Source: Bacillus sp. ISL-45 (GTDB lineage: Bacteria; Bacillota; Bacilli; Bacillales; Cytobacillaceae). From it: DNA of 64,000 nucleotides. A model generated the notes under the pieces. It had not been told where the DNA came from. It saw only the letters and a list, made by a program, of their open reading frames with translations, and did not search any database. Of the stretch, positions 18,121 to 26,524 are shown in pieces. Both the position numbers and the translations under genes were made by a program. Location of the stretch: the NCBI RefSeq assembly GCF_018613195.1, contig NZ_JAGGQQ010000006.1:117100-181099 (forward strand), read 5' to 3'. Within the stretch, counting starts at the first letter, position 1. The number at the start of each line of letters is the position of its first letter.

Positions 18121-19032
18121 ATGAAAATGTTGTGCATTGACGGTGGCGGCGTAAGAGGTGTTTTTCCGATTGCCATCCTGCAAGCGATAGAAGAAGAGTA
18201 TGAAACGCCTGTAGGTGATCTGTTTGACATTATATCAGGGACCAGCACCGGAGCCATCATTGCTGCATCCGCAGCGTTGAACACATCAATGCAAGAGGTG
18301 ATGGAAAGGTACGAAACCTATGGAGAAAAAATCTTTGAAAGAAAGTCAAAGGTCGGACTTTTCAAAAGTGTCTATAGTGACAGGTATCTGCGGCGGCTGT
18401 TAAAGCAGGCCTTCAAGGATCTATCACTGAAGGATATCGAAAAACCTTTACTGATTCCTGCTGTGGATATTACTCACGGAAAACCCTATATCCATCGAAC
18501 GGACTTCGGTTATTCGTCAGAGAATGAATTATCGATAAAATTATGGGATGCCGTTTTATCGTCCTGTTCAGCACCCATTTATTTCCCCCCAAACAATGTG
18601 AACAATCAGTATTTATCTATCGACGGAGGATTATGGGCTAATAACCCTTCACTGGTTTGTATAACAGAAGCCTTGCATCATTTTAAAACGGACTTAAGTG
18701 ATATCCGGATACTGTCCATTGGCACAGGCCAGCAGAATATTGATTTCACAATAGAAGAGGATCGATACTGGGGAATCCGTCAGTGGCTCCCATTCCAGCT
18801 ACCATCCTTGAAGGTCATGCCAAAGCTTTTGGATCTGGCTATGGATCTTTCTTCTGAATCAGTTTCCTATCATTCCAGACTATTGCTGCGTGAAAATTAC
18901 CTCCGCTTAAATACGGCTTTAACGGAGGAAATCCCGTTTGACGATTTTACTTATATGTCTCAATTAAAGGAATTGGGACGGCAAGTGTTCGACGGACACA
19001 AGAAACAGATTGCCGCATTCTTAAATGAATAG
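18121..19032 (+). CDS. patatin-like phospholipase
   Basis: The 303-aa protein has the patatin fold elements in order: the oxyanion loop DGGGVRG (residues 6-12), the nucleophile elbow GTSTG near residue 40, and the catalytic Asp in DGGLWANNP near 178. Such enzymes cleave acyl groups from phospholipids or other lipids. I chose ATG 18121 (MKMLCIDGGG) because GGGGGA lies just upstream; the ATG at 18079 has no site. There is no signal peptide, so it is cytosolic. It resembles the stand-alone patatins of Bacillus; no cyclic-nucleotide synthase gene is near it, so a CBASS role is not supported. Confidence 0.88.
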   Translation: MKMLCIDGGGVRGVFPIAILQAIEEEYETPVGDLFDIISGTSTGAIIAASAALNTSMQEVMERYETYGEKIFERKSKVGLFKSVYSDRYLRRLLKQAFKDLSLKDIEKPLLIPAVDITHGKPYIHRTDFGYSSENELSIKLWDAVLSSCSAPIYFPPNNVNNQYLSIDGGLWANNPSLVCITEALHHFKTDLSDIRILSIGTGQQNIDFTIEEDRYWGIRQWLPFQLPSLKVMPKLLDLAMDLSSESVSYHSRLLLRENYLRLNTALTEEIPFDDFTYMSQLKELGRQVFDGHKKQIAAFLNE

Positions 19033-19133
19033 TTGATGATACTTTCTGTTTAGATTACTCTTAAAATGGAATATTGAAACGATCGATTAGAAATACTATT
19101 CGGTGCAGAAGGACAGAAAAGGGAGGAATTAGA

Positions 19134-19403
19134 TTGGAAAAGATTGAAATAGGCGAAGTATTCACAATCAGTGACGAGAATGATGTAGAACAGGAGGTCG
19201 AGGTGATCGCTACGGTCACGATTGAAGGATCTGATTACGCAGCAGTAAGCTTTGTAGAAGATCTTCAAACCGAGACGGACGAAGATATTGACATCTTTTT
19301 CTTGAAGGTGGATGAAGACGGAGACTTTGGGGCAATTGAATCTGATGAGGAATTTGAAAAGGTGTCTTCCGCATTTGATGAAATGATGAATGAAGAAGAA
19401 TAA
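19134..19403 (+). CDS. DUF1292 family protein (YrzB-like)
   Basis: The 89-aa, very acidic protein begins MEKIEIGEVFTISDENDVEQ. It has the DUF1292 pattern: a short beta-rich core (VEVIATVTIEGSDYAAVSF), the DIDIFFLKV strand, and an acidic tail (EEFEKVSSAFDEMM). Function is unknown in the family. The start is TTG 19134, eight bases after GGGAGG (19121-19126); the earlier in-frame ATG at 19074 has no ribosome site. It is monocistronic and ends at a terminator. B. subtilis YrzB lies in a different neighbourhood (near yrrK), so the context gives no clue. Confidence 0.8.
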   Translation: MEKIEIGEVFTISDENDVEQEVEVIATVTIEGSDYAAVSFVEDLQTETDEDIDIFFLKVDEDGDFGAIESDEEFEKVSSAFDEMMNEEE

Positions 19404-19409
19404 TGAACA

Positions 19410-19438
19410 GGAGGGAGGTTAAGCCTCGCTCCTTTTTT
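19410..19438 (+). terminator. terminator after the DUF1292 gene
   Basis: GGAG-G-GAGG pairs with CCTC-G-CTCC with one central mismatch, followed by T6. Confidence 0.8.
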
Positions 19439-19538
19439 GGTATTATAAATAGGAGTAAAAAGCTTTATTGGTAAAAAATCTGTAAACAGAAGGAAATCAA
19501 ACGATTTTGTCGAAATGTTCTTAAAGGAGTTGATTCAA

Positions 19539-19808
19539 TTGGATAGCGTCGTCCTTGTTACTTTTAAAATTAAGGGAATTCCGATTCCTATTAAAATAGC
19601 ATCTACTACCGAACCAAGCAGGGAGCAAATACTTAAGAAAATTTCGGATTTGGCCAAGGGATATGACCTATCAGGCGAGATCCAATTCAAGAAGCTCCTT
19701 AAGGAAAACGGCCATAAAATGTATATATATGAAATTGGCGACAGGAAATGCATGGTACTGGTAGAAAGGCTTGAGAAAATAAAAGAGTTTGAAGAAATCG
19801 GCTCCTAG
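19539..19808 (+). CDS. small protein of unknown function, 89 aa
   Basis: The start is TTG 19539, eight bases after AAAGGAG (19523-19529); the ATG at 19515 would sit upstream of that site. The product is mixed alpha/beta: two strands (VVLVTFKIKGIPIPIKIAST), a helix (REQILKKISDLAKGYDL), then KMYIYEIGDRKCMVLVERL and a charged C-terminus. It has no membrane segment or recognised motif. It lies alone between the DUF1292 gene and the convergent chitinase-like gene. No clear terminator follows. No function is inferred. Confidence 0.6.
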   Translation: MDSVVLVTFKIKGIPIPIKIASTTEPSREQILKKISDLAKGYDLSGEIQFKKLLKENGHKMYIYEIGDRKCMVLVERLEKIKEFEEIGS

Positions 19809-19978
19809 CACTTCAGCAGCTAAAAGAGAGGCTACCCTCACCTATTTGAGCCTTAGTAAAAGGAGTTACTTTTTATTATCTCTCTCCTAAACAGTTTCGC
19901 TTTCATTATGAACGGTATTTCTCAAGAATTGAAAAAAGAATGTTTATCACTGGAACTGAACTGGACAACTGAATCTGC

Positions 19979-20007
19979 AAAAAAAAGGGAAGCCCATAAC
20001 GGCTTCC
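19979..20007 (-). terminator. terminator after the GH18 gene
   Basis: GGAAGCC pairs with GGCTTCC (19988-19994 with 20001-20007); the minus-strand tail is a run of T residues. Confidence 0.85.
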
Positions 20008-20011
20008 TTCA

Positions 20012-21160
20012 CTATTTCCTGGTATAGTACCGAGGATCTTCCTGTGTTTTTAATTCACCTGCGATTAAAGCCGTGGCACTGTGATCCCCTTTAGCATCAA
20101 GACCTGCTTCCCATACCATCAAGCCTCCCAGCTGTTGGGAGAGGGCAAGAGTTGTTTTCTTTTTCAAAGTGGGATGGCCATTATAATGGTATGTTGTCCC
20201 ATTCATTTCGACCTGGTCATTTCCGGCATTAGCAGGGTGATGTTGGATAAGAGCTTCGTATGAGACCTGTTTGATCGAAGGATCCTCAGGCTGTGCATAT
20301 AGCGGCACACCCAGGACAAGTTTCTCCCTCGAAAATCCATGCTTGTCAAAAAGGGCTGTCCAATAGGCTACTATATTAGCAGAATAAGAGTAAGGTGATA
20401 AATTCGCAGCGTTATATTCTCCATCCCATTGGCCATCATAAGCCATCAAATTGACATGATCAAAGTACTTGAACATGGAAGGCTCAAAAACGACAGAGTG
20501 AATTTCAGTCCCTGTGACACTATGCACCTTGGCGTTTACCGCGATCGAAAGTTCTTTCCCATTTGGTTTCAGCTGTTCACTTAATTCCTTTGCGAAGTAA
20601 GCTAGATAGCGGGCATCTTCTGAAGAGCTAGGATGCTCAAAATCAATATCGACTCCATCAAGCTTTTCTTTTTCTGTAAAACTTACAAGCTCGCGAACTA
20701 GTCTTTTTCTTGATTCAGAGTTGGAAATGGCCGCCTTGAAATAATCATAGGATTCTCCGCCATTAATGTGGTACCAGCCGCCGATTGCCAGCATAACCTT
20801 CGTATCGTACTTTTGCGCATTAGCAACAACCGCCCTTAAATTTTTAACGGAATAATCGCCATTCATTAACAGGCTTCCATCCTTGTTTGGATGCGCAAAC
20901 GAAAAAACAACATGTGTCAGATTTTTATAATCGATGTCTTCAGGCTTCCTGAAATCCTGAACATATCCAATCAAAACCTTTGCTTCTCGCTCTTTCAGTT
21001 GTGGTTCTTTTTTAACTCCAGGTAGTTTGGTTGAATGTGCAGCTTCAGCACTGATTGCGATCGTTTTGATTTTTTGTGTATTTGAATATAATGTTCCAGT
21101 TATAAAACCGCCCATGAAGGTGAGTAAAACAATCATCATAGGCAGGAAACGTTTTTTCAT
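20012..21160 (-). CDS. glycoside hydrolase family 18 protein, membrane-anchored or secreted
   Basis: Residues 5-24 form a hydrophobic N-terminal anchor or signal. The GH18 TIM-barrel follows: IGYVQDF near 65, HVVFSFAHP near 85, the SxGG-like strand MLAIGGWY at 123-130, and the catalytic DGVDIDFE with acid Glu175. LMAYDG and the C-terminal LGGLMVWEAGLD complete the fold. Such enzymes cleave chitin or other GlcNAc-containing glycans, or act on spore or cell-wall muramyl material. No chitin-binding or LysM domain is attached, so cell-wall remodelling is as likely as chitin use. ATG 21160 has a ribosome site (AGGAGG). Confidence 0.9.
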   Translation of the reverse strand: MKKRFLPMMIVLLTFMGGFITGTLYSNTQKIKTIAISAEAAHSTKLPGVKKEPQLKEREAKVLIGYVQDFRKPEDIDYKNLTHVVFSFAHPNKDGSLLMNGDYSVKNLRAVVANAQKYDTKVMLAIGGWYHINGGESYDYFKAAISNSESRKRLVRELVSFTEKEKLDGVDIDFEHPSSSEDARYLAYFAKELSEQLKPNGKELSIAVNAKVHSVTGTEIHSVVFEPSMFKYFDHVNLMAYDGQWDGEYNAANLSPYSYSANIVAYWTALFDKHGFSREKLVLGVPLYAQPEDPSIKQVSYEALIQHHPANAGNDQVEMNGTTYHYNGHPTLKKKTTLALSQQLGGLMVWEAGLDAKGDHSATALIAGELKTQEDPRYYTRK

Positions 21161-21313
21161 AAGGTATCCTCCTGTGTTTTATCAACCTCAAAATTGTAAC
21201 AGAGAATACACCTTTATAGCTGTGGAAATATCAGCCTGTATATGATGGCGATAGATTAATAAACGAGTTTCAGGGAATATAATGAATATACTTAAATGAT
21301 AGGAGCGGAATGT

Positions 21314-22105
21314 ATGGACACAAAGGTAGTAAGGGTTGGGAGTACGGAAATGAGTTTTATTGATGAAGGCAAAGGAAATCCAATTCTTCTCATACATGGA
21401 TTTGCCGGCAGCAAGCACTATTGGGATAAAATCATTCCTCAAGTCGCCAACGAGTACCGGGTGATTGCACTTGATCTGCCTGGACACGGGGAGTCAGGCA
21501 TGTCAAAAAACAACTATTCAATTGAGGACATGGCCGGGACAATTAAAGAATTACTTGATCAAATAGGGTTGGATAAAGTGACCATGTTCGGTCATTCACT
21601 CGGCGGTTATATCACCCTGGCATTTGCAGAGTTATATCCTCAGCATTTAAACGGCTATTCTTTAGTACATTCGACGGCTAATCCGGATTCCGATGATGCA
21701 AAGGAAGCTAGAGAAGCAAATGCAAAGAAGATTCAGGAAGAGGGAGCGGAACCATTTATCGAAGGACTTTCCAGAAAGCTATTTTCTCCTGAAAATACTG
21801 TAGAAAATTCAACGGAAATCGAAGAGACTGTGAAAATTGGCATGAATACAATAGCGGAAGGCCTTGTCAGCGCATTGATCGCCATGAAAAATAGGCCAGA
21901 TAGGAATCATGTGTTGGAAGACACTGAACTGCCTGTTCTTTTGGTTGCAGGCGAAAAGGATCAGATTATTCCTGCTGAAAAAACATTTACTGTAACGAAA
22001 CCGAATATCGAAAAGCAAATCATTGAAGGTGCCGGCCATATGAGCATGTACGAACAGCCGGAAGAACTTGTCAAGGTAATGAAGGATTTTCTCTCAAAAA
22101 TATAA
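21314..22105 (+). CDS. alpha/beta hydrolase
   Basis: The 263-aa alpha/beta-hydrolase has the oxyanion block LLIHGFAGS near residue 27, LDLPGHGES near 54, the nucleophile Ser95 in FGHSLGGY, an acid in GEKDQIIP and the catalytic His in GAGHMSMYEQPEEL. The family includes esterases, peptidases and C-C hydrolases, so the substrate is open. ATG 21314 lies after AGGAG; the ATG at 21296 precedes that site. It is divergent from the GH18 gene and ends at a strong terminator. Confidence 0.88.
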   Translation: MDTKVVRVGSTEMSFIDEGKGNPILLIHGFAGSKHYWDKIIPQVANEYRVIALDLPGHGESGMSKNNYSIEDMAGTIKELLDQIGLDKVTMFGHSLGGYITLAFAELYPQHLNGYSLVHSTANPDSDDAKEAREANAKKIQEEGAEPFIEGLSRKLFSPENTVENSTEIEETVKIGMNTIAEGLVSALIAMKNRPDRNHVLEDTELPVLLVAGEKDQIIPAEKTFTVTKPNIEKQIIEGAGHMSMYEQPEELVKVMKDFLSKI

Positions 22106-22116
22106 CGGTCCAAGGC

Positions 22117-22145
22117 AGCCTGTCCGCGTAGGGCAGGCTTTTTTA
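22117..22145 (+). terminator. terminator after the alpha/beta hydrolase
   Basis: AGCCTG pairs with CAGGCT with inner CC/GG pairs, followed by T6. Confidence 0.8.
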
Positions 22146-22199
22146 TTTATCTTTCAGGGATGATAAAATATATTCAGCAAGTGTAAAGGAGTGAATGTT

Positions 22200-22484
22200 T
22201 TGGGGGATAGAATAGTTTTAGATGGCCATCCCATCTTGGTCAAAAGTTTAGAAATGGGAAATCAAGGCGGACTCAAGCGAATTGCAGTGGAATTTTCCGT
22301 TACAAGCGAAGACTATCATGATGTCACCACATTATTATATAAAGGAGAATTTGATGTGCAGGTTCCTGCGCGAGATGCAGCCTTTAGAGGAAAAATCGTC
22401 GAGTACTCGACCTCTGTTACGAATTTATATAAAAGCGGGCAGGTCGGTACCTTTAAATTAGCCTTATTGGAAATAAAGGAGTAA
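22200..22484 (+). CDS. DUF3219 family protein
   Basis: The 94-aa protein starts MGDRIVLDGHPILVKSLEMG and continues as beta-rich segments (IAVEFSVTSEDYHDV, GEFDVQVPARDAAFRGKIV, VGTFKLALLEI). This is the pattern of the small Bacillus DUF3219 (YkvR-like) proteins of unknown function. The start is TTG 22200, eight bases after AAAGGAG; the GTG at 22191 overlaps that site. Its stop is two bases before the ATG of the flavin oxidoreductase, and the next ribosome site lies within its last codons, so the two are co-transcribed and probably translationally coupled. Confidence 0.75.
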   Translation: MGDRIVLDGHPILVKSLEMGNQGGLKRIAVEFSVTSEDYHDVTTLLYKGEFDVQVPARDAAFRGKIVEYSTSVTNLYKSGQVGTFKLALLEIKE

Positions 22485-22487
22485 GCC

Positions 22488-23480
22488 ATGAAGTTAAGTA
22501 TACTTGACCAGGCACCGATTTCGGCGAATCAGATGGCCAGAGCTGCATTGGAGCAATCCGTTTTGCTTGCACAGACTGCCGAGAAATTAGGGTATACACG
22601 TTACTGGATCGCTGAGCACCATAATATACCTGGTTTGGCATGTCCAGCACCTGAGGTCATGCTGCCCTATATCGGGGCAAGGACAAGCAAGATTCGAATA
22701 GGTTCTGGCGCTGTATTGCTTCCACACTACAAACCGTATAAAGTGGCGGAGCTTTATAATTTGCTTGCAACATTGTTCCCAGGCCGGATTGATATCGGAA
22801 TCGGCCGTGCTCCAGGAGGATCTGCAGAAGTAACAAATGCTTTATCAGACAACTTCCTGCAAAATGTTTGGAAACTGCCTGAATCATTGAAGGACTTGCT
22901 TCATTTTATTAATGACAATCATCCGGAAGACAGTGAACTTGCTAAAATTACAGCCGCACCCTTACCAGAAGTCCCTCCTGAACCCTGGCTTCTCGGCACG
23001 AGTAAAAAAAGCGCGAGGCTCGCGGCTGAGTACGGAATGGCTTATGCGTTTGGTTTATTTATGAGCGACAAGGACCCACAAGACATTTTGCAAGGATATT
23101 ATAATTCCTTCAAGCCAGGAAGCACAAAATCTCCGCATACCATTTTGACTGTTTCGGCCATATGTGCTGAAACCACTGAACAAGCGGAAGAAATTGCATT
23201 AAGCTCGCTTATATGGAACATCCAGCAGGGAAAAGGAGAAGGTTTATCTGGTGTACCTTCTATGGAAGCCGCAAAGGAATACAAGCTTACTGGAGAGGAT
23301 TATCAAACTGTAGAAAAAATGAAGCGAAAAATGATTATAGGGAATCCAATGCAAGTAAAAGAGAGATTGCTTGATTTGCATCAGAAGTATAACGCTGATG
23401 AAATAATGGTCCTGACTATCACATATTCACCAGAGGACCGCATAAAATCCTATGAACTAATTGGGGGTGAAATGCTTTAG
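22488..23480 (+). CDS. LLM-class flavin-dependent oxidoreductase
   Basis: This is the second luciferase-like monooxygenase of the window (330 aa). Family blocks are LSILDQAPIS at the N-terminus, YWIAEHHNIPG near 45, IRIGSGAVLLPHYKPYK near 75, GRIDIGIGRAPGG near 105 and PWLLGTSKKSARLAAEYG near 165. It shares these with the gene at 9300-10316 but the two are clearly diverged. Substrate is unknown; the YwcH/YtmO types are usual comparators. ATG 22488 has AAAGGAG. It forms a two-gene unit with the DUF3219 gene and is followed by a terminator. Confidence 0.88.
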   Translation: MKLSILDQAPISANQMARAALEQSVLLAQTAEKLGYTRYWIAEHHNIPGLACPAPEVMLPYIGARTSKIRIGSGAVLLPHYKPYKVAELYNLLATLFPGRIDIGIGRAPGGSAEVTNALSDNFLQNVWKLPESLKDLLHFINDNHPEDSELAKITAAPLPEVPPEPWLLGTSKKSARLAAEYGMAYAFGLFMSDKDPQDILQGYYNSFKPGSTKSPHTILTVSAICAETTEQAEEIALSSLIWNIQQGKGEGLSGVPSMEAAKEYKLTGEDYQTVEKMKRKMIIGNPMQVKERLLDLHQKYNADEIMVLTITYSPEDRIKSYELIGGEML

Positions 23481-23497
23481 CGGCGAGTGGACATTTC

Positions 23498-23530
23498 GTG
23501 TTTCAATAACCCGTATTGAGACACTTTTTT
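23498..23530 (+). terminator. terminator after the flavin oxidoreductase
   Basis: GTGTTTCAATA pairs with TATTGAGACAC (one G-U pair), followed by T6. Confidence 0.82.
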
Positions 23531-23713
23531 CATTCTGGTATTCTGTTTCGTGCTCCAAGAGTGCCTATTTGGACATGAACACTTTAGTTCCACCGTATAC
23601 TAACCTCTTAACAAATCTTCCATTTAAGGTATAATATTATCTGTGAGAAGATGCTGCAGCATTTATCTAAATAATTGCGGCTATCTGATATAAGTTGAAA
23701 GAGAGTGGAATTT

Positions 23714-24430
23714 ATGGGTCGTAAATGGAACAACATTAAAGAGAAGAAAGCGTCCAAGGATGCAAATACAAGCAGGGTTTATTCAAAATTCGCGCTTGAG
23801 ATTTATGTTGCAGCCAGACAAGGTGAACCAAATCCAGAATCCAACCAGGCGCTGAAATTCGTCCTCGAAAGAGCGAAGACATATAATGTACCAAGAGTCA
23901 TTATTGACCGTGCAATCGATAAAGCCAAGGGCGGAGCCGAAGAAAATTATCAGGAGCTTCGATACGAAGGGTTTGGCCCTAATGGATCCATGGTGATCGT
24001 TGATGCACTTACAAACAACGTAAACCGTACTGCTTCCAATGTGCGAGCTGCTTTTGGTAAGAACGGCGGGAACATGGGAGTAGCTGGATCCGTATCTTAT
24101 ATGTTCGACAAAACTGCAGTAATCGGATTTGAAGGAAAGTCTGCTGATGAGGCATTGGAAATATTGATGGAAGCGGATGTTGATGCACGCGATATCCTTG
24201 AAGAAGATGAATCCATCATTATTTATGGTGAGCCTGACCAATTCCACGCAATCCAGGAGGCATTCAGGAATGCCGGTATCTCAGACTTTACTGTAGCTGA
24301 ACTTACCATGCTGCCTCAGAATGAAGTGGCTCTGGACCCAGATTCGCAGGAACAATTCGAAAAGCTCGTTGATGCGCTGGAAGATTTAGAGGATGTACAG
24401 CAGGTATATCATAATGTTGATTTAGTATAA
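23714..24430 (+). CDS. YebC/PmpR family protein
   Basis: The 238-aa product starts [20 protein letters not shown], the signature N-terminus of the YebC/PmpR family, followed by three domains with the [23 protein letters not shown] core and GSVSYMFDK. Family members were described as DNA-binding regulators, and more recent work links them to relief of ribosome stalling at difficult (for example proline-rich) sequences. Bacillaceae often carry two paralogues (YrbC and YeeI); this one is closer in length and start to YeeI. ATG 23714 follows GAGAGTGG. It is monocistronic. Confidence 0.93.
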   Translation: MGRKWNNIKEKKASKDANTSRVYSKFALEIYVAARQGEPNPESNQALKFVLERAKTYNVPRVIIDRAIDKAKGGAEENYQELRYEGFGPNGSMVIVDALTNNVNRTASNVRAAFGKNGGNMGVAGSVSYMFDKTAVIGFEGKSADEALEILMEADVDARDILEEDESIIIYGEPDQFHAIQEAFRNAGISDFTVAELTMLPQNEVALDPDSQEQFEKLVDALEDLEDVQQVYHNVDLV

Positions 24431-24438
24431 TTAAACGT

Positions 24439-24479
24439 AAAAAACAAACCCATCAAAATTGAATGGGTTTGTTTTTTTT
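24439..24479 (+). terminator. terminator after yebC-like gene
   Basis: AAACAAACCCAT pairs perfectly with ATGGGTTTGTTT, followed by a T8 tract. It could also act on the convergent Mpo1-like gene. Confidence 0.9.
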
Positions 24480-24487
24480 GAAAAAAT

Positions 24488-24814
24488 TTAACCTGCCAAT
24501 TTATGTTTGTCCAGTTCCTTGTCCAGTTTACCTAATAAGATTAACCTGTACATGCGGAAATCTGCACGGAGTGACCAGACGGGGTGCCCGAATGTGGCTG
24601 GCTTGTTGCCTTCGATAAAGAAATGGCTGAACCATGCGAACGCGTAAGCAGTGACTGGAGCCAACAATATTAACCAGAAGTTAAACGTAATGAGAGCAGC
24701 GATCAAAAATACGAAAACGAAACTTGTACCAACAAAATGCCATCCTCTTGTTGAACGTTTACTATGCTGCGATAAATAGAAAGGCCAGAACTCTTCATAA
24801 TCTTTAAACTCCAT
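24488..24814 (-). CDS. Mpo1/DUF962 family membrane protein
   Basis: The 108-aa protein has two hydrophobic segments (about 28-45 and 48-62) and the DUF962 blocks: FYLSQHSKRSTRGWHFVGT near residue 13, WFSHFFIEGNKPATFGHPVW near 62. The histidines and the NKPATF motif are those of the yeast Mpo1/YGL010w family, Fe2+ dioxygenases that alpha-oxidise 2-hydroxy fatty acids; bacterial members are uncharacterised. ATG 24814 lies six bases after AGGAGG. It is monocistronic and convergent with the YebC-like gene. Confidence 0.82.
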   Translation of the reverse strand: MEFKDYEEFWPFYLSQHSKRSTRGWHFVGTSFVFVFLIAALITFNFWLILLAPVTAYAFAWFSHFFIEGNKPATFGHPVWSLRADFRMYRLILLGKLDKELDKHKLAG

Positions 24815-24936
24815 TGTCAACCTCCTAATATTATTTACTAAATATAGTTCTATGTGATGCTAAAAATTCCTCTAATTTTCAAGAATACAGATTTCTTGCG
24901 GGAAGAAAGGGTAAATTAATAAAGGCTCTTTAGGAA

Positions 24937-25119
24937 GGCTGTTATCGTAAAGTTTGTTGTTAAAATCCTAAAGCCGATTTAAACGTAATATAAAGCTATT
25001 TAGCAGGTCAGCATTAAGTTTTCATCCTCATTTCTCCTTATTAAGTCAACTTTGCAAAGAAACATAGTTCATTCAATCCTATTTTGCGTTCAATAGCAAC
25101 AAAGTTTGAGAAAAGAGCC
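24937..25119 (-). mobile_element. MITE-like element, copy 5 (183 bp, inverted)
   Basis: It lies in reverse orientation: GGCTGTTATCG at the left and TTTGAGAAAAGAGCC at the right. Flanks are TTTAGGAA (24929-24936) and TTTCGGAA (25120-25127), 7 of 8 identical. The internal mirror of the end is eroded. It occupies the gap between the Mpo1-like and erythromycin esterase genes. Confidence 0.85.
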
Positions 25120-25239
25120 TTTCGGAAACGTTGTTCTTTCCCTGCCAAATAGATTTTTACGGTTATTCAGAGCGCTATTCAATGCACGAGGGAAAAAATC
25201 CGAGACAATAATTGGCTTTTAAAATATTGGAGGTGCACC

Positions 25240-26481
25240 ATGGCTTCAAAAGGCGATCTAGTCCAATCCATTAAAAATCATGCAGTAAGATTTGATACAT
25301 ATGATGACCTCGACGCAATTGTAGAAGCTGCTGCAGAAAAACAGTATGTGATGCTGGGAGAGGCTTCTCACGGAACATCCGAATTCTATACCATCAGGGC
25401 AGAAATCAGTAAAAGATTGATTGAAGACCATGGGTTTTCTTTTATTGCTGTAGAAGGTGACTGGCCATCGTGTTTCACTGTGAATCAATATATTAAAGGG
25501 TTTAGTGACACCGACTCTCATACAGCACTTAAAGATTTCGGCCGCTGGCCCTCATGGATGTGGGCAAATGAAGAAATACTTGAACTTGTAAGATGGTTAA
25601 AGAACTATAATGAGTCAGCAGAAAAAGCAGTTGGTTTCTACGGTCTGGATGTTTACAGTCTGTGGGAGTCAATGGAAGAAATCATCCGGCAGCTTGAAAA
25701 AATTTCGCCAGGTGATGTCGAGTCGGCGAAACAAGCTTTTTCCTGCTTCGAACCCTTTGATCGACGGGGGGAGACTTATGCAATTTCATCAGCATATTAT
25801 GGGGAAAATTGTACAGAGGAAGTTATAAAGGTTCTGATTGACCTTCAGAAAAAGCGGAAGAGTTACCCTAAAGGGCAGGAGGGTGACTTGAATTTGGAGG
25901 TTAACAGCCTTGTCATGCTAGACGCTGAACGTTACTACCGGGCAATGGCCAAAGGCGGTGCAGAGGATTGGAACATCCGTGATACCCACATGGTGAGCGC
26001 TCTTGAAAAAGTCGTGCATGCCCATGGAGAAGGTGCCAAAGCAATCATATGGGAGCACAATACCCATATTGGAGATGCAAGGGCAACAGATATGGCGGAT
26101 GAAGGCATGATAAATGTTGGACAAATTCTAAGGGAAAAATATGGCCAGGGTGTTTACGCAATTGGTTTTGGCACACACCATGGCACAGTGATTGCTTCTG
26201 ACCAGTGGGGTGGTTCTGTCGATGTAATGGACGTTCCGGAGGCCCAGAATGGAAGCTGGGAGGATGCTTTGCACCAGGCAGGGGCATTCGATAAATATAT
26301 CTTATTCAGCCAGGAAAACGAAAGGGATTTTGATCGTGTGTTGGGTCATCGGGCAATAGGAGTTGTCTATGATCCAAAACTCGAACATTTAGGGAACTAT
26401 GTTCCATCTTATATTGCCAGAAGATATGATGCCTTTATTTTTATCGATGAAACCAGAGCCTTATCACCAATATTCTTATGA
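25240..26481 (+). CDS. erythromycin esterase family protein
   Basis: The 413-aa protein matches the erythromycin esterase/EreA-like fold: LGEASHGTSEFYTIRAEIS near residue 40 carries the Glu-His pair of the active site, followed by AVEGDWPSCFTVNQYI, FGRWPSWMWAN and WEHNTHIGDARATDM near 275 with a second His. True Ere enzymes hydrolyse the macrolide lactone; most chromosomal relatives in Bacillus are of unknown substrate and are not proven resistance genes. ATG 25240 follows GGAGGTG. It stands alone between MITE copy 5 and a bidirectional terminator. Confidence 0.88.
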   Translation: MASKGDLVQSIKNHAVRFDTYDDLDAIVEAAAEKQYVMLGEASHGTSEFYTIRAEISKRLIEDHGFSFIAVEGDWPSCFTVNQYIKGFSDTDSHTALKDFGRWPSWMWANEEILELVRWLKNYNESAEKAVGFYGLDVYSLWESMEEIIRQLEKISPGDVESAKQAFSCFEPFDRRGETYAISSAYYGENCTEEVIKVLIDLQKKRKSYPKGQEGDLNLEVNSLVMLDAERYYRAMAKGGAEDWNIRDTHMVSALEKVVHAHGEGAKAIIWEHNTHIGDARATDMADEGMINVGQILREKYGQGVYAIGFGTHHGTVIASDQWGGSVDVMDVPEAQNGSWEDALHQAGAFDKYILFSQENERDFDRVLGHRAIGVVYDPKLEHLGNYVPSYIARRYDAFIFIDETRALSPIFL

Positions 26482-26486
26482 ACCTA

Positions 26487-26513
26487 AAAACGTCCCTTAA
26501 AATGGGACGTTTT
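26487..26513. terminator. bidirectional terminator
   Basis: AAAACGTCCC pairs perfectly with GGGACGTTTT between the convergent esterase and alcohol dehydrogenase genes. Confidence 0.8.
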
Positions 26514-26524
26514 GTGTGTAAGCT

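Noticed and set aside
18121-19032. Patatin as a CapV-type CBASS effector
   Set aside because: There is no CD-NTase, Cap2/Cap3 or HORMA/TRIP13 gene nearby, and the DUF294-type nucleotidyltransferase is 6 kb away, GlnD-like and in another unit.
25240-26481. Acquired macrolide resistance gene
   Set aside because: The family match is clear but the gene has chromosomal-type context and composition, and most Bacillus homologues are not proven macrolide esterases.
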